A model generated the notes under the pieces. That model ran no database searches. It was not told the DNA's origin and saw only the letters and a list, made by a program, of their open reading frames with translations. Positions 27,243 through 37,222 of a stretch of 64,000 bases of DNA are shown here, piece by piece. Position numbers and translations under genes: made by a program. Positions within the stretch are counted from its first letter, which is position 1, and each line of letters begins with the position of its first letter. Location of the stretch: positions 124,001 to 188,000 of the forward strand of contig NZ_MVAB01000001.1 of assembly GCF_002026305.1 (NCBI RefSeq), read 5' to 3'. The stretch comes from Vagococcus martis (lineage in GTDB: Bacteria; Bacillota; Bacilli; Lactobacillales; Vagococcaceae).

Positions 27243-27680
27243 TTATTTGCTTTCTTCGATTACATCATAAAGATCATCTGAAATATCATCAGTGCTTAAA
27301 ACGATATCATCTTCAACAACAGGTTTTACAGCTGATTTTAATTTTTCGGAATTAGCTTGAAAATCTTGACTAATAGTTTGAGTTTTATCTTTTAGGTTAT
27401 CAAATAATTCAGCTGAATTATCTTTTACTTGTGATAATTGCTCACCCACCCAAGGGTAATCGGCTGATTTTTCTTTCGCTAATTCACTAAATTCTGATGT
27501 TTTTTCTTGTGCTAAATCAACAAACTCACTGGCTTTACCATCAGAAATATCATCTAATTGTTCCATTAAATCTTTTCTCAATTTTTTACCACTTGTCGGT
27601 GCAAGGAGCAACGCTGCGGCTGCGGCTGCTGCACCTCCAATTATCGCTCCTGCTAAAAAGCCACTTGATTTCTTCGACAT
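27243..27680 (-). CDS. YtxH domain-containing protein
   Basis: A 145-residue protein with a single N-terminal membrane segment containing FLAGAIIGGAAAAAAALLLAP and the following SGKKLRKDL, the YtxH (general stress protein) signature. The rest is a charged helical region likely to form a coiled coil. AGGAGG precedes the ATG. It pairs with the DUF948 gene just upstream, an arrangement common in Firmicutes; the biochemical role is unknown. Confidence 0.88.
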   Translation of the reverse strand: MSKKSSGFLAGAIIGGAAAAAAALLLAPTSGKKLRKDLMEQLDDISDGKASEFVDLAQEKTSEFSELAKEKSADYPWVGEQLSQVKDNSAELFDNLKDKTQTISQDFQANSEKLKSAVKPVVEDDIVLSTDDISDDLYDVIEESK

Positions 27681-27717
27681 AACTGTTCCTCCTAATGATT
27701 TTTACTTAAATATATTA

Positions 27718-28146
27718 CTATTTATGTTTTTTAAATAAATGTGACGCAGTTTGAGCGGTTTTACCAACAACGGTCGCTGTGGCAACTGTTTTACCTGCCT
27801 CACCTACTTTAGCAAGCATCGCTTTACTTGAGTCATTCAACTCAGAAACACTCTCACTTAAATCTGCCACCGCATGAAACAAAGGATCAATCGTTTCAAC
27901 TTTTTGAGTGACATCTGCCAATAAGTCATTGCCAATAACTAATAAGTCTTCACTTTGTTTTAGTAAAATATCAACGTCTTGTGTTAATATAGCGACTGTT
28001 TTATCTGTTTCATCTAAAATACCATTGACTTTTTCCATTGACTTCGTTATATTCTTGTTTAATTGTAATAAAAAAATAACTAGCACCACGACTAGTACGG
28101 CAAACGCAACAGCAGCAATTATCGCAGCTATTTCTGTACCTGTCAT
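27718..28146 (-). CDS. DUF948 domain-containing membrane protein
   Basis: A 142-residue protein with one N-terminal transmembrane helix (IAAIIAAVAFAVLVVVLVIFLLQL) followed by a long helical region, matching DUF948 (YtxG-like). Start at ATG 28146, nine bases after AGGAG; the ATG at 28155 abuts the ribosome site. It forms a two-gene unit with the YtxH protein and is likely part of an envelope stress response. Confidence 0.87.
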   Translation of the reverse strand: MTGTEIAAIIAAVAFAVLVVVLVIFLLQLNKNITKSMEKVNGILDETDKTVAILTQDVDILLKQSEDLLVIGNDLLADVTQKVETIDPLFHAVADLSESVSELNDSSKAMLAKVGEAGKTVATATVVGKTAQTASHLFKKHK

Positions 28147-28265
28147 ATAAAACATCTCCTACCTTTCCTGTAAATAACTATCATTAGAATACCATTATCT
28201 ACTTGATTTAACAACAATTTATACATTATGATATAGTAAGAAGAAATAAGAAAGGTGTGTTCATT

Positions 28266-29159
28266 TTGCAAGAAACTACCACTACTTCCACAACACCTGA
28301 AGTAATTACCGAAGCAGCAAAAAACGTGCGAGGTATTAATCGCTTTTTTAACCAGTTAGACTGGAATAAGATTATTGCATCGGTTATTAATAAAGCTATC
28401 CTAATCCTTGTCGTCATCATTTTATTAACGATTATCCGCAAAATCTTATTAAAATTAATTGATAAGTCTTTTACAAATAAGAAAAAAGACAACTATAGTG
28501 AAAATAGAATGCACACATTAAGAACACTAACAAAAAATGCAGTCCAGTACACACTGTTTTTTATAGGAATTTATTCTATTTTAACGATTTTAGGTGTACC
28601 TGTTGGCTCGTTGATTGCCGGTGCCGGAATTGCGGGGATTGCCATTGGTCTTGGTGCTCAAGGCTTTATAAATGATGTTTTAACTGGTTTCTTTATTATT
28701 TACGAACGACAGTTAGATGTTGGAGATCATGTTGTTATTGATAGTATTGAAGGTATCGTTAACGATATTGGCTTACGAACAACACAAATTAAAAGTTTTA
28801 ATGGAACGATGAACTACATCCCAAATCGGCAGATACTGATTGTAAGTAATTTATCGCGAGGCAATCAGTTAGTGGTTGTGGATATTCGAGTTGACCCAAC
28901 AGATGATATTGATCGCATTATGGATATTATGAAATCCATCAATAAAAAACAAATCATCAATATTACGGATATTCGTTCAGAACCAACAATCGTAGGATTA
29001 GTTGATTTAGGAAGCGGTAATTTTGCGATTCGTTCGAATGTTTATGCTATTAGCGGCTCTCAGTTTGGTGTTAAAACTCAAATGATGACGGCATATATAG
29101 AAGCTTTGACAAAAGCAGGAATTAAGTTACCGACTACACCGATTAATTTAAAAGTATAA
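28266..29159 (+). CDS. Small-conductance mechanosensitive channel (MscS family)
   Basis: A 297-residue MscS-type channel that relieves turgor under hypo-osmotic shock. Transmembrane helices lie at about 42-65 and 88-110, and the pore helix TM3 is GSLIAGAGIAGIAIGLGAQGFINDVLTGF. The beta domain has DVGDHVVIDSIEGIVNDIGLRTT. The start is probably TTG at 28266, ten bases after AAAGG; the in-frame GTG at 28257 is too close to that site. It is related to Bacillus YkuT and lies near the ykuL- and ykuR-like genes below, as in Bacillus. Confidence 0.92.
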   Translation: MQETTTTSTTPEVITEAAKNVRGINRFFNQLDWNKIIASVINKAILILVVIILLTIIRKILLKLIDKSFTNKKKDNYSENRMHTLRTLTKNAVQYTLFFIGIYSILTILGVPVGSLIAGAGIAGIAIGLGAQGFINDVLTGFFIIYERQLDVGDHVVIDSIEGIVNDIGLRTTQIKSFNGTMNYIPNRQILIVSNLSRGNQLVVVDIRVDPTDDIDRIMDIMKSINKKQIINITDIRSEPTIVGLVDLGSGNFAIRSNVYAISGSQFGVKTQMMTAYIEALTKAGIKLPTTPINLKV

Positions 29160-29162
29160 ATT

Positions 29163-29203
29163 AAACCACGCGATATCCTTTCTTACTAGATATCGCGTGG
29201 TTT
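29163..29203. terminator. Strong terminator between convergent genes
   Basis: A 15-base-pair perfect stem (29163-29177 with 29189-29203, core CCACGCGATATC) is followed by T residues on the plus strand. It separates the mscS gene from the convergent deacetylase. Confidence 0.9.
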
Positions 29204-29206
29204 TTT

Positions 29207-30343
29207 TTACTTAGCCAACGCCACTAAGTAGTCTCCTATAACAGAAACAGCTTTTTGAATAGCTTGTTCATTTGGATTAAATTTCGGATGATGCAGACCA
29301 TACTCGCTATCAACACCTAACCATATCATGGTACCTGGCATTTGTTTCAGTATATAACCAAAGTCCTCTGCTGTCATTAGCGGCTCAGATGCTACCAGTT
29401 CAATGTCAGGACGTAATGATAAAAAGTCGATTAATCGTGTGGTTGTCGCATCATCATTAACCACAGGAACATAACCTAAGTCATCAAACTCGATAGACAC
29501 ATCACACTGAAAACTTACAGCTATTCCGTTTGCTATTTCGTTGATTCTTGAAGTGACTAAGTGTGTCATGTCATGAGTCAACGTTCTAATTGTGCCGCTT
29601 AATGTTGCTGTCCCAGGTAAAATATTACTAGCAAAACCTGCGTTCAATTCACCAAATGTTATAACAGCTGACTGCATCGGATTCACATTGCGGCTAATTA
29701 TGGTCTGTGCTTGTTGAATGAATGAAGCAGTGGCCACTATCATATCATTTCCTTCATGTGGGAGGGCTGCATGACTTTCTTTTCCAGTAAACGTCACTTT
29801 AAAACTACTGTCTCCAGCAAACATAGTTCCTACTGCTGTTGCTATCACGCCAACTGGTAAATCAGGATTGACATGTAAACCATACATCTCATCAATCTTA
29901 GAAACATCTAAAAATCCATTATCCGTATATCTTTTGGCACCACTTTTATTTTCTTCAGCTGGTTGAAAAAAGAACAAGATATCTTCTTTTAACGGTTGAG
30001 CAATCACCTTATCTAGTAAGCCTAATGCAATCGTCATATGAATATCGTGACCACAAGCATGCATCACTCCTTCATGTTGCGAAGAAAAAGGTAAATCCGT
30101 CTGTTCAGTAATCGGTAAAGCATCCATATCAGTACGCCACCCAATTACTTTAGTCGGTTGACTTCCTTTTACCACTACAATAATAGCTGTGTCTTGTACC
30201 TTTATATCTAGTTTTTCTTGGGGTAACTCTGCTATTTTGTTTAACAAATACTCTGCTGTTTGAAACTCTTCCATTCCAATCTCTGGAATCTGATGTAGCT
30301 CTCGCCTAATCGTGATTAGCTCTTCTTCTGTCATTTTTTTCAT
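29207..30343 (-). CDS. M20D metallopeptidase, probable N-acetyldiaminopimelate deacetylase
   Basis: A 378-residue di-zinc amidohydrolase. Metal-binding segments are visible: ACGHDIHM, PAEENKSGA, and MTAEDFGY, with GLHV and the lid/dimer domain ESHAALPHEGND. Length and neighbours (a ykuL-like CBS gene directly upstream) match Bacillus YkuR/DapL, which removes the acetyl group from N-acetyl-L,L-diaminopimelate in lysine and peptidoglycan synthesis. No dapD homologue lies beside it, so an amino-acid or peptide deacylase remains possible. Confidence 0.85.
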   Translation of the reverse strand: MKKMTEEELITIRRELHQIPEIGMEEFQTAEYLLNKIAELPQEKLDIKVQDTAIIVVVKGSQPTKVIGWRTDMDALPITEQTDLPFSSQHEGVMHACGHDIHMTIALGLLDKVIAQPLKEDILFFFQPAEENKSGAKRYTDNGFLDVSKIDEMYGLHVNPDLPVGVIATAVGTMFAGDSSFKVTFTGKESHAALPHEGNDMIVATASFIQQAQTIISRNVNPMQSAVITFGELNAGFASNILPGTATLSGTIRTLTHDMTHLVTSRINEIANGIAVSFQCDVSIEFDDLGYVPVVNDDATTTRLIDFLSLRPDIELVASEPLMTAEDFGYILKQMPGTMIWLGVDSEYGLHHPKFNPNEQAIQKAVSVIGDYLVALAK

Positions 30344-30351
30344 ATTTTCAC

Positions 30352-30825
30352 CTAAGTATTCACTTTTTCAATCACATCGTATTCTATTTCAAGTTCATGA
30401 GCCAAATGGTTCACAGCTTTTAGTATCTCTTTTCTTGTGATAATTCCTGTGAATTGTTTTAATTCATTTACAACAGGAATAAAACTATCATTAACTAACA
30501 AATGAAGTGTTTTTTCTAAATCTAGTGGTAACGAAATCATTGGAATGTCTGTATCCATGACATCTACCACTTTTTTATTTGCTAAATTTTCAGGTTCTAA
30601 ATCTTCTATTCCAAACATCTGGTCAACTACTTGAGATAAAGATACTAAGCCAACTAGTTGTTCCTCTTTATTTAACACAGGAACGCGGGAGTAGCCAATT
30701 TTAGTTAATACTAAAAGTGCATGTTCAAGTGAATTTGATTCACTTAATGTTGCCACGTTATCAGAAGAGATTAAAAAGTCGTCTTCATTTTCCAGTAACA
30801 TCTTTCTTACGGTCGTTCCAATCAT
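30352..30825 (-). CDS. cbpB: CBS domain protein, c-di-AMP-binding CbpB/DarB type
   Basis: A 157-residue protein made of two CBS domains (SRVPVLNKEEQLVGLVSLSQVV; DSFIPVVNELKQFTGIITRKEIL). It matches the YkuL/CbpB/DarB family, which binds cyclic di-AMP and in Bacillus and Listeria controls Rel and pyruvate carboxylase. Start at ATG 30825, after GGAGG; the longer frame from 30846 begins within that site. It is the last but one gene of the murI-rph/rdgB-phosphodiesterase transcript. Confidence 0.88.
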   Translation of the reverse strand: MIGTTVRKMLLENEDDFLISSDNVATLSESNSLEHALLVLTKIGYSRVPVLNKEEQLVGLVSLSQVVDQMFGIEDLEPENLANKKVVDVMDTDIPMISLPLDLEKTLHLLVNDSFIPVVNELKQFTGIITRKEILKAVNHLAHELEIEYDVIEKVNT

Positions 30826-30856
30826 ATTGTCATTTCCTCCATACAAGCTAAAAATT

Positions 30857-31375
30857 TTAGTTCATTGAAAAAAAGTGAGTCAGTTCTTTTTGTAATTCAT
30901 GTCGTTCATTATAGTATTCTACTAAATACCCATCTTCTTGGTGTGTGATAATGGCATATGTTTTCAAATAGCTATATTTACCACGTGGTTGAGAAATACT
31001 ACCTGGATTTAGGAGTAAGATATCATCTACCATTGTCGCAAATAATTGATGCGTGTGCCCATATAAGATTATATTTGCTTTCATCTCCTCAGCTTTATAA
31101 AGCAGCTGATCAAACGTCATATTCACATGAAACAAATGCCCATGAGTTAATAATACGTTGTCTTGTGTGGTATCGATTAATTTTACATTGTCATATTCAT
31201 TATAGTAATCACAATTTCCTCGAACAACATGATAAGTTGACCAAATATCGCTCTCTGGTGATAATTCTGAATCACCACAATGGAAAAAGTAGTCCACGTC
31301 ATTTAGCCATTTTGCTTTTATGTCTTCTAAATAAGATTCAATTCCATGATTATCGCTCACTACTAAATATTTCAT
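30857..31375 (-). CDS. YfcE/MJ0936-family phosphodiesterase
   Basis: A 172-residue calcineurin-type metallophosphoesterase. VSDNHG (residues 5-10), HCGDSE, GNCD and YGHTHQ give the complete metal-binding set. Family members hydrolyse artificial phosphodiesters; the natural substrate is not settled. The ATG at 31375 shares its A with the TAA of the preceding fusion gene (TAATG), so translation is coupled. GGGAGAG lies eight bases upstream. Confidence 0.9.
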   Translation of the reverse strand: MKYLVVSDNHGIESYLEDIKAKWLNDVDYFFHCGDSELSPESDIWSTYHVVRGNCDYYNEYDNVKLIDTTQDNVLLTHGHLFHVNMTFDQLLYKAEEMKANIILYGHTHQLFATMVDDILLLNPGSISQPRGKYSYLKTYAIITHQEDGYLVEYYNERHELQKELTHFFSMN

Positions 31376-32733
31376 TAGTTTTTCTCTCCCAACCAAGCAT
31401 CGATTTTTTTATCCAATTCTTTCAGAGCTTTTGCACGATGGCTAATCTGATTTTTTTCTTCAGATGTCATTTCTGCCATTGTTTTATCCGTTTCTGGAAT
31501 AATAAATAATGGATCATAACCAAACCCATTATCTCCACGTGGAATGCGTCCAATGACTCCTGGTAGCTCTCCGGATACGACTAAACTTTCTTTCCCTGGC
31601 TCGCTTAAAACAAGTGTACAGTGGAATTGTGCTGTTCTTTCTTCCATTGGAACGTCCGTTAATTCATGAAGTAGCTTAGCATTATTCGCCGCATCACTTT
31701 TTCTCTCACCAGCATATCTTGCTGAATACACTCCTGGTTGACCGCCAAGTGCATCTACTTTCAGCCCTGAATCATCAGCTAATACCAAACAATTCAATTG
31801 ATTGGCTATTCCTTCAGCTTTTAATCGTGCATTTTCTTCAAACGTCTTACCAGTTTCTTCAATGTCTTCTATTTCTGGAAAATCTAACAATGTTTTGATT
31901 TGATAACCTCTTGCCTTAAATAACTCGACAAATTCTTTTGCTTTTCCTTCATTTTTTGTCGCGATTAACAATTGATGTTGCAACACTGGTTCTTCATGTT
32001 TTTTTGCAACATTGCGCAAAGCTAGTGCATTTTTTTGTAGAAGAATCAGTTCATTGATACTTGTTTCAGCATAATCAAGTAACTCATTTAACTCGCCTCG
32101 TGTAAAGGTCGCTTCTTCACCGGTTCCTTGAATTTCGATTAATTCAAGTTTTTCTGTCATGACCACATTGCAATCAACCTGTGCAGTGGAATCTTCTTGG
32201 TAGTCTAGATCAGTAATTACTTCGCCATATGAGTTTAACCCCACACTAATTGCAGCCAAGTGAGACGTAATCGGACTTTCAAGTAACTCGCCTTGTTGGA
32301 CTAATCGATCAGTCGCTAACTTCAACGCTAAAAACGCACCAGTAATACTTGCTGTTCTAGTTCCACCGTCTGCTTGAATCACATCACAATCAACTACAAT
32401 CGAACGCTCTCCTAATTTTTTCAAATCAATGACCGAACGCAAACTACGACCAATCAAGCGTTGAATTTCCATTGTTCGACCAGTAAGCTTTCCCTTGCTG
32501 CTCTCACGTCTGTTTCGGGTATGTGTTGCTCGTGGTAACATGCTATATTCAGCCGTCACCCAACCAGTCCCACTATCACGTAAAAATGGTGGCACATTGT
32601 CTTCAACTGTTGCATTGACAATGACTTTTGTATGACCAAAACTAACTAAAACTGATCCTTCTGGGTAATCTAAGTAATCTAATACAAATGATACTTTTCG
32701 CATTTCATTATTTTTTCTGCCGTCATGTCTCAT
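31375..32733 (-). CDS. Fused RNase PH and XTP/dITP pyrophosphatase
   Basis: A 452-residue fusion. Residues 1-245 are RNase PH ([34 protein letters not shown]), a phosphorolytic 3'-5' exoribonuclease that trims tRNA precursors. Residues 255-452 are RdgB/Ham1 ([57 protein letters not shown]), which hydrolyses non-canonical purine nucleoside triphosphates. Both parts look intact. The fusion is known in some Lactobacillales. It lies four bases after murI. Confidence 0.95.
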   Translation of the reverse strand: MRHDGRKNNEMRKVSFVLDYLDYPEGSVLVSFGHTKVIVNATVEDNVPPFLRDSGTGWVTAEYSMLPRATHTRNRRESSKGKLTGRTMEIQRLIGRSLRSVIDLKKLGERSIVVDCDVIQADGGTRTASITGAFLALKLATDRLVQQGELLESPITSHLAAISVGLNSYGEVITDLDYQEDSTAQVDCNVVMTEKLELIEIQGTGEEATFTRGELNELLDYAETSINELILLQKNALALRNVAKKHEEPVLQHQLLIATKNEGKAKEFVELFKARGYQIKTLLDFPEIEDIEETGKTFEENARLKAEGIANQLNCLVLADDSGLKVDALGGQPGVYSARYAGERKSDAANNAKLLHELTDVPMEERTAQFHCTLVLSEPGKESLVVSGELPGVIGRIPRGDNGFGYDPLFIIPETDKTMAEMTSEEKNQISHRAKALKELDKKIDAWLGEKN

Positions 32734-32736
32734 CTT

Positions 32737-33552
32737 CTAATCTCCTATGTCTGTAATATCTACATGTTCCACTGATATATCTTGAATTGGCAACCAATCA
32801 GAACTAATGGTTTCAAAATTTCGTACAGAACCTGTTGTAAAAAAGCGATGTTCTTTTTTGTCTGAATTAGGCAGAGCTGAAATATCATAATAGTCGAGTA
32901 ATACACTGACTTCTGTAACTGTTTCAGCACCTGAATCAATCAATTTAACTTGTTCTCCCATTGCTTCTTTAATAAATGGTTTTAACAATGGATAGTGAGT
33001 ACACCCCATAACTAACGTATCAATATTTGATGCATTAAAGTGACTTAATGTTTCATTTACCACTTTTTTAGCAATATCAGATTGATACTCATGACTTTCA
33101 ACTATCGGGACAAACTTTGGACAAGAAAGACCCAACACATCAACATCCAAAGATTTACGTTTAATTTCTTTTGTGTATTCCTCACTATTTATCGTTCCCA
33201 CTGTTCCAATAATCCCGATACGCCCATTGTGTGTTTCACGTAACGCCGCTCTTGATCCCGGAACAATCACACCAACAACCGGTATATCTAGTGTTTTTTT
33301 TATTTCTTCTAACGCAACAGCTGTCGCCGTATTACAAGCAATCACAATCATTTTGACATCTTGTTTTAATAAAAACCGTACCATATCCCATGTGAATTCT
33401 TTAATTTGGTCAACAGGACGTGGCCCATAAGGACATCTTGCTGTATCTCCCACATAATAGACGGTTTCATTCGGCAGTTGTTTTAATGCTTCACGCACAA
33501 CCGTTAATCCTCCTACACCTGAATCCAAAAAACCGATTGGCTGATTATTCAT
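32737..33552 (-). CDS. murI: Glutamate racemase
   Basis: A 271-residue cofactor-independent racemase that makes D-glutamate for peptidoglycan. The two catalytic cysteines lie in IACNTATAVAL and MGCTHYPLL; FLDSGVGGLTVVRE is the N-terminal signature. Start at ATG 33552, seven bases after GAGGT; a 30-base longer frame has no ribosome site. First gene of the racemase-RNase PH/Ham1-phosphodiesterase-cbpB operon. Confidence 0.95.
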   Translation of the reverse strand: MNNQPIGFLDSGVGGLTVVREALKQLPNETVYYVGDTARCPYGPRPVDQIKEFTWDMVRFLLKQDVKMIVIACNTATAVALEEIKKTLDIPVVGVIVPGSRAALRETHNGRIGIIGTVGTINSEEYTKEIKRKSLDVDVLGLSCPKFVPIVESHEYQSDIAKKVVNETLSHFNASNIDTLVMGCTHYPLLKPFIKEAMGEQVKLIDSGAETVTEVSVLLDYYDISALPNSDKKEHRFFTTGSVRNFETISSDWLPIQDISVEHVDITDIGD

Positions 33553-33670
33553 AACATCTACCTCGTTCTTTATATAGTTCATCTAAATTCTATTTTCCCT
33601 TTATTTTGGATATATTTCAAGTTAAAGCATCAAATTTTAATGGTTTATTATGTCTTTTGTAGTATAAAAA

Positions 33671-33692
33671 AAGTAACAGTTTCCTGTTACTT
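33671..33692 (-). terminator. Terminator of tsaD operon
   Basis: AAGTAACAG pairs with CTGTTACTT around a four-base loop; on the minus strand a T-rich tract follows. Confidence 0.9.
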
Positions 33693-33698
33693 CTTCTT

Positions 33699-34715
33699 TT
33701 ATAATGTTAAAGATGGTTTGGCATTTAAATGCATATCTGAAAAGTGTTGCTTTTGGTACTCTACATACGCAGCTGCACCAATCATTGCGGCGTTATCTCC
33801 ACACAATTTTATTGGTGGTACAATTAGTTTAACTTGTGGTAACACTTGGTCTAGCTCTTTTTTTAGACGATTTCTTAACCCTTTGTTCGCTGCGACCCCG
33901 CCAGCAACGACTAATTGTTTTACGTTGTATTCTTGACAAGCACGGATTGTTTTATCAACTAAAACATCAATCACACTTTCTTGAAAACTTGCGGCTAAAT
34001 CAACGTCACATAACTCTTCATCTCGTTGCTTCGCATTATGGACAAGATTAATCACAGAGCTTTTTAAGCCACTAAAACTAAAATCATAATGATCTTCTTT
34101 TATCATCCCTCTTGGAAAATGATAACTATCCTTGCCTTGATGAGCTAATTCATCAATTTCTTTTCCACTTGGATAAGTTAACCCCAGCACTCGACCAACT
34201 TTATCATATGCTTCACCAGCTGCATCATCTCTTGTCTCGCCGATGATGTCAAAATCTCCATGTTCTGTCATATAAACAAGCTCAGTATGCCCACCACTCA
34301 CTAACAATGCCATTAGTGGAAATTCTAGTTCCTCTATCAACTGAGCTGCATAGATATGCCCTGCCATATGATTAACTGGTATAAGTGGTAACTCATTCGC
34401 CCAAGCAAATGATTTTGCCGCTGTAATCCCTATCAATAATGACCCAACTAATCCTGGTCCATATGTGACGGCCACTGCTGATAATTCTTCTATTTTGACA
34501 CTTGCTTCTTCCATCGCTAAATCAATACACGCGATAATTTGCTCCACATGATGACGGCTTGCCACTTCTGGTACGACTCCGCCAAACCGTTTGTGACTAT
34601 TTATTTGAGATGCGACAATATTTGATAATACGTCACGACCATTTTTTACAATCGCGACACTCGTTTCATCACAGCTACTCTCAATAGCTAATATATAAAT
34701 ATCCGTTTGTTCCAT
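33699..34715 (-). CDS. tsaD: tRNA threonylcarbamoyladenosine transferase
   Basis: A 338-residue ASKHA-fold enzyme that, with TsaB and TsaE, transfers threonylcarbamoyl to A37 of ANN-decoding tRNAs. [13 protein letters not shown] is the phosphate-binding loop, NHMAGHIYA carries two iron/zinc-binding histidines and [12 protein letters not shown] the second nucleotide segment. It is the last gene of the tsaB-acetyltransferase-rimI-tsaD set. Confidence 0.96.
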   Translation of the reverse strand: MEQTDIYILAIESSCDETSVAIVKNGRDVLSNIVASQINSHKRFGGVVPEVASRHHVEQIIACIDLAMEEASVKIEELSAVAVTYGPGLVGSLLIGITAAKSFAWANELPLIPVNHMAGHIYAAQLIEELEFPLMALLVSGGHTELVYMTEHGDFDIIGETRDDAAGEAYDKVGRVLGLTYPSGKEIDELAHQGKDSYHFPRGMIKEDHYDFSFSGLKSSVINLVHNAKQRDEELCDVDLAASFQESVIDVLVDKTIRACQEYNVKQLVVAGGVAANKGLRNRLKKELDQVLPQVKLIVPPIKLCGDNAAMIGAAAYVEYQKQHFSDMHLNAKPSLTL

Positions 34716-34726
34716 TTTTTCACATC

Positions 34727-35155
34727 CTAAATCTCTAACTGCATCATCACAGCATTATCTGTCGGATGATGATAATAATTTTTTCTAACACCTAATTCTT
34801 TAAACTGATGCTTTTTGTAAAATCTTATTGCTTCTTCATTTTGACTTCTTACTTCTAAAAATAAATGAGATACGTTGTTTTGTTTTAGCAACTCACATGC
34901 TTCAGTTAAAAGTGTACTTGCTATGCCGTTATTTTTATAATCTGGCAGTACCCCAATTAATAATAATTCTGCTTCATCTAATACAAATTGGCAAATAATA
35001 AATCCTATTACTTTGTCGTCTTCAATTTTTACATGCGTGATACTATTTTTTTGAGCTAATTGAGCATAAAATTGTGCTTCAGACCATGGACTCCCATACT
35101 TAAATATGATGTCACTTGATTCAGATAATCGTTTTGCTAACTGTCTATTATCCAT
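34727..35155 (-). CDS. rimI: Ribosomal protein alanine N-acetyltransferase-like (RimI)
   Basis: A 142-residue GNAT enzyme with [20 protein letters not shown] (acetyl-CoA site) and [30 protein letters not shown], the typical RimI end. RimI acetylates the N-terminus of ribosomal protein S18 in E. coli. The pattern of a rimI between tsaB and tsaD is standard in Firmicutes; here there are two such genes in tandem. Confidence 0.85.
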   Translation of the reverse strand: MDNRQLAKRLSESSDIIFKYGSPWSEAQFYAQLAQKNSITHVKIEDDKVIGFIICQFVLDEAELLLIGVLPDYKNNGIASTLLTEACELLKQNNVSHLFLEVRSQNEEAIRFYKKHQFKELGVRKNYYHHPTDNAVMMQLEI

Positions 35156-35168
35156 CTAGACTCACTTC

Positions 35169-35627
35169 CTAGAACTTTAATCGCATTTCAATAGCATCTT
35201 CTCTTGAAGAAAGGTAATAACCTTCTTTAATACCTACCTGTTCAAATCCAAATGATTGATATACAGAGATAGCTTGTTGATTAGACGCTCTCACTTCTAA
35301 ACTCATTGAGTGACACGATAAATTTTTTGCTTCTTCTTTCAACTCGTTTAAAAGCGATGTTCCAATACCTTGGGACTGATATTCCGGTAACACAGCAATA
35401 TTGGTAATATGTGCATCATCACACTCAATTCTTATCCCACCGAAACCAACTAATTGATGATCTAGACATGCTTTTATGTAACGACCGTATTTCTTCTTAC
35501 TAAGTTCCATCCATAAAATAGCGGTACTCCAAGGTGATTCACCACCATAAACATGTTTAAGTACTTGTTGAAATGCCATAATATCGGTTACTTTTGCTAA
35601 CTGAAATTCTAACTTTTTCTCAATCAC
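35169..35627 (-). CDS. Second RimI-like GNAT acetyltransferase
   Basis: A 152-residue GNAT enzyme with IAVLPEYQSQGIGTSLLNEL and SLEVRASNQQAISVYQSFGFEQVGIKEGYY. It has the same architecture as its neighbour at 34,727 and is probably an old duplicate. One of the two likely modifies S18; the target of the other is unknown. It follows tsaB by 19 bases. Confidence 0.85.
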   Translation of the reverse strand: MIEKKLEFQLAKVTDIMAFQQVLKHVYGGESPWSTAILWMELSKKKYGRYIKACLDHQLVGFGGIRIECDDAHITNIAVLPEYQSQGIGTSLLNELKEEAKNLSCHSMSLEVRASNQQAISVYQSFGFEQVGIKEGYYLSSREDAIEMRLKF

Positions 35628-35646
35628 ACTGCCACTCCTCTACTAG

Positions 35647-36375
35647 TTAACTTAATCGTTCAACGTAAGATTGTGGTTCTACTTCTTTTCCTTGTTGTTT
35701 CTTTAGCCATTCTTCTTCTGCTTCTACTTTTTTTAGATAGGTTGGAACAAATCCATTCACATCTTCTATTTTTTCTAATAAACAAGACATATCTAACATG
35801 ACAGCCGGATTAGATGGTTGAAGGATAACCTCAATATCGGCATTTTCACTTAAATCATTAAATTTTTCTTCTAATTTCCCGTATTCTTCTGCGATAAAGA
35901 CCAATTTTTGTCCTTGTTTTAATAACACATCTAGCCACTCATCAAATGAAATATATTGATCAGGCAACACATTAATCAATTGGTTATGTTCATATTTATA
36001 TGCTCCTGTATATAAAAAACCACGACGTGCATCTATAAAAGGCACAATCAGCTTATCTTTTTCCTGACTATTTTTCGCCAAACAAGCTAATGAGGACACA
36101 ACGTATAAAGACGCCCCTAAAGTCCAACTTAATGTCTTCGCTGTTGTAACCCCAATACGCAATCCAGTATACGATCCTGGGCCTTTTGCCACAATTATCT
36201 TATCTATATGTTTAGGTGATAACCGACTTTCTTTCACACAAAAGTCAATTGCTGGCATCAAGGTTTCACTGTGATTTTTGCTAGCTTGACTATAATATGA
36301 GGAAATTACCTGATTCTCTTTTCCAATTACGACACCTAGTGTTTTATTTGATGTATCAATACCTAGTATTGTCAT
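35647..36375 (-). CDS. tsaB: tRNA t6A biosynthesis dimerisation protein
   Basis: A 242-residue inactive TsaD-like partner protein. MTILGIDTSNKTLGV and KGPGSYTGLRIGVTTAKTL are the hallmark segments. It forms a heterodimer with TsaD and recruits TsaE. Start at ATG 36375, preceded by AAGGAT; an in-frame ATG 36 bases upstream is less likely. Confidence 0.94.
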   Translation of the reverse strand: MTILGIDTSNKTLGVVIGKENQVISSYYSQASKNHSETLMPAIDFCVKESRLSPKHIDKIIVAKGPGSYTGLRIGVTTAKTLSWTLGASLYVVSSLACLAKNSQEKDKLIVPFIDARRGFLYTGAYKYEHNQLINVLPDQYISFDEWLDVLLKQGQKLVFIAEEYGKLEEKFNDLSENADIEVILQPSNPAVMLDMSCLLEKIEDVNGFVPTYLKKVEAEEEWLKKQQGKEVEPQSYVERLS

Positions 36376-36450
36376 AGTTATACCAATCCTTTTTCTATTT
36401 TTCTGTTTCATTGTAGCACAAAAGACAATCTTCTTGTGTTATTACAAGCA

Positions 36451-36483
36451 AAAAAAGAAAAAGAGACTCATTGTTCTCTTTTC
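36451..36483 (-). terminator. Terminator after CPBP protease gene
   Basis: AAAGAGA and TCTCTTT form a short stem; on the minus strand it is followed by TTCTTTTTTT. Confidence 0.65.
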
Positions 36484-36493
36484 CTTTTAGGTA

Positions 36494-37222
36494 TTAATTG
36501 ACCGGTAAATCAAAAAAATATGATAATAATAACAGTAGAGCACCTAATATATTATTAAAAAAATGCACCATCATCGAATCTACTATTCGACCTCGTGAGC
36601 AATACGCCCAATACATTAACGCTCCTAAAGCAGCATACATCGCAAATGAAATAATATTGGACGACAAATGAACAGCTGAAAACGCCAAAGAGGTTAATAT
36701 CATTGGTACCCAATACGGCATATTTTTAAATAGTAATGTTGTAGGCAATCCTCTAAAAATAAGTTCTTCTAAAATCGGGGCTTTAACTGCAACGATAATT
36801 GTCATGATTAACACATAATAAATGGTTTGATTTGGACCAAATAATTGCGCTATCGCATCATCATTTGCACTTTGGGCATCGCCATAGATTAATTGCATTA
36901 AACCAGTCCCTATTAAGACAATGACTCGACCAATTAAAAATATTTTAAAAGCTCGCCAAATATCTTTTTTACTTAAACTGATATCAGTATCCTGTGATTT
37001 ATTTTGATAAAAACGCCAAATAAACCAAATAACCGTACCTAAAATAACCAACCAACATAAGAATAAGATGATACTTACACCATTTGACTTTTTATTGAAA
37101 ATTGGTTCAAAAAAATTAAGAACTAATGTTGGTACGTCGTTTAATAACAACATCCCCAAAATAATCAATAGTCCAACAATAAACAACCCGACTTTTTTTA
37201 TAAAGACAACAACTTTTTTCAA
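36494..37222 (-). CDS. CPBP family intramembrane metalloprotease
   Basis: A 242-residue membrane protein with about six to seven helices. The CPBP (CAAX protease/Abi) motifs are present: EELIFRGLP at about 148-156, AFSAVHLS at about 181-188 and MVHFFNNI near 221-228, giving the glutamate and histidine ligands. Such proteins process prenylated or peptide substrates or confer bacteriocin immunity; the role here is unknown. Its start overlaps the stop of the GalT-like gene, so the two are coupled. Confidence 0.88.
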   Translation of the reverse strand: MKKVVVFIKKVGLFIVGLLIILGMLLLNDVPTLVLNFFEPIFNKKSNGVSIILFLCWLVILGTVIWFIWRFYQNKSQDTDISLSKKDIWRAFKIFLIGRVIVLIGTGLMQLIYGDAQSANDDAIAQLFGPNQTIYYVLIMTIIVAVKAPILEELIFRGLPTTLLFKNMPYWVPMILTSLAFSAVHLSSNIISFAMYAALGALMYWAYCSRGRIVDSMMVHFFNNILGALLLLLSYFFDLPVN

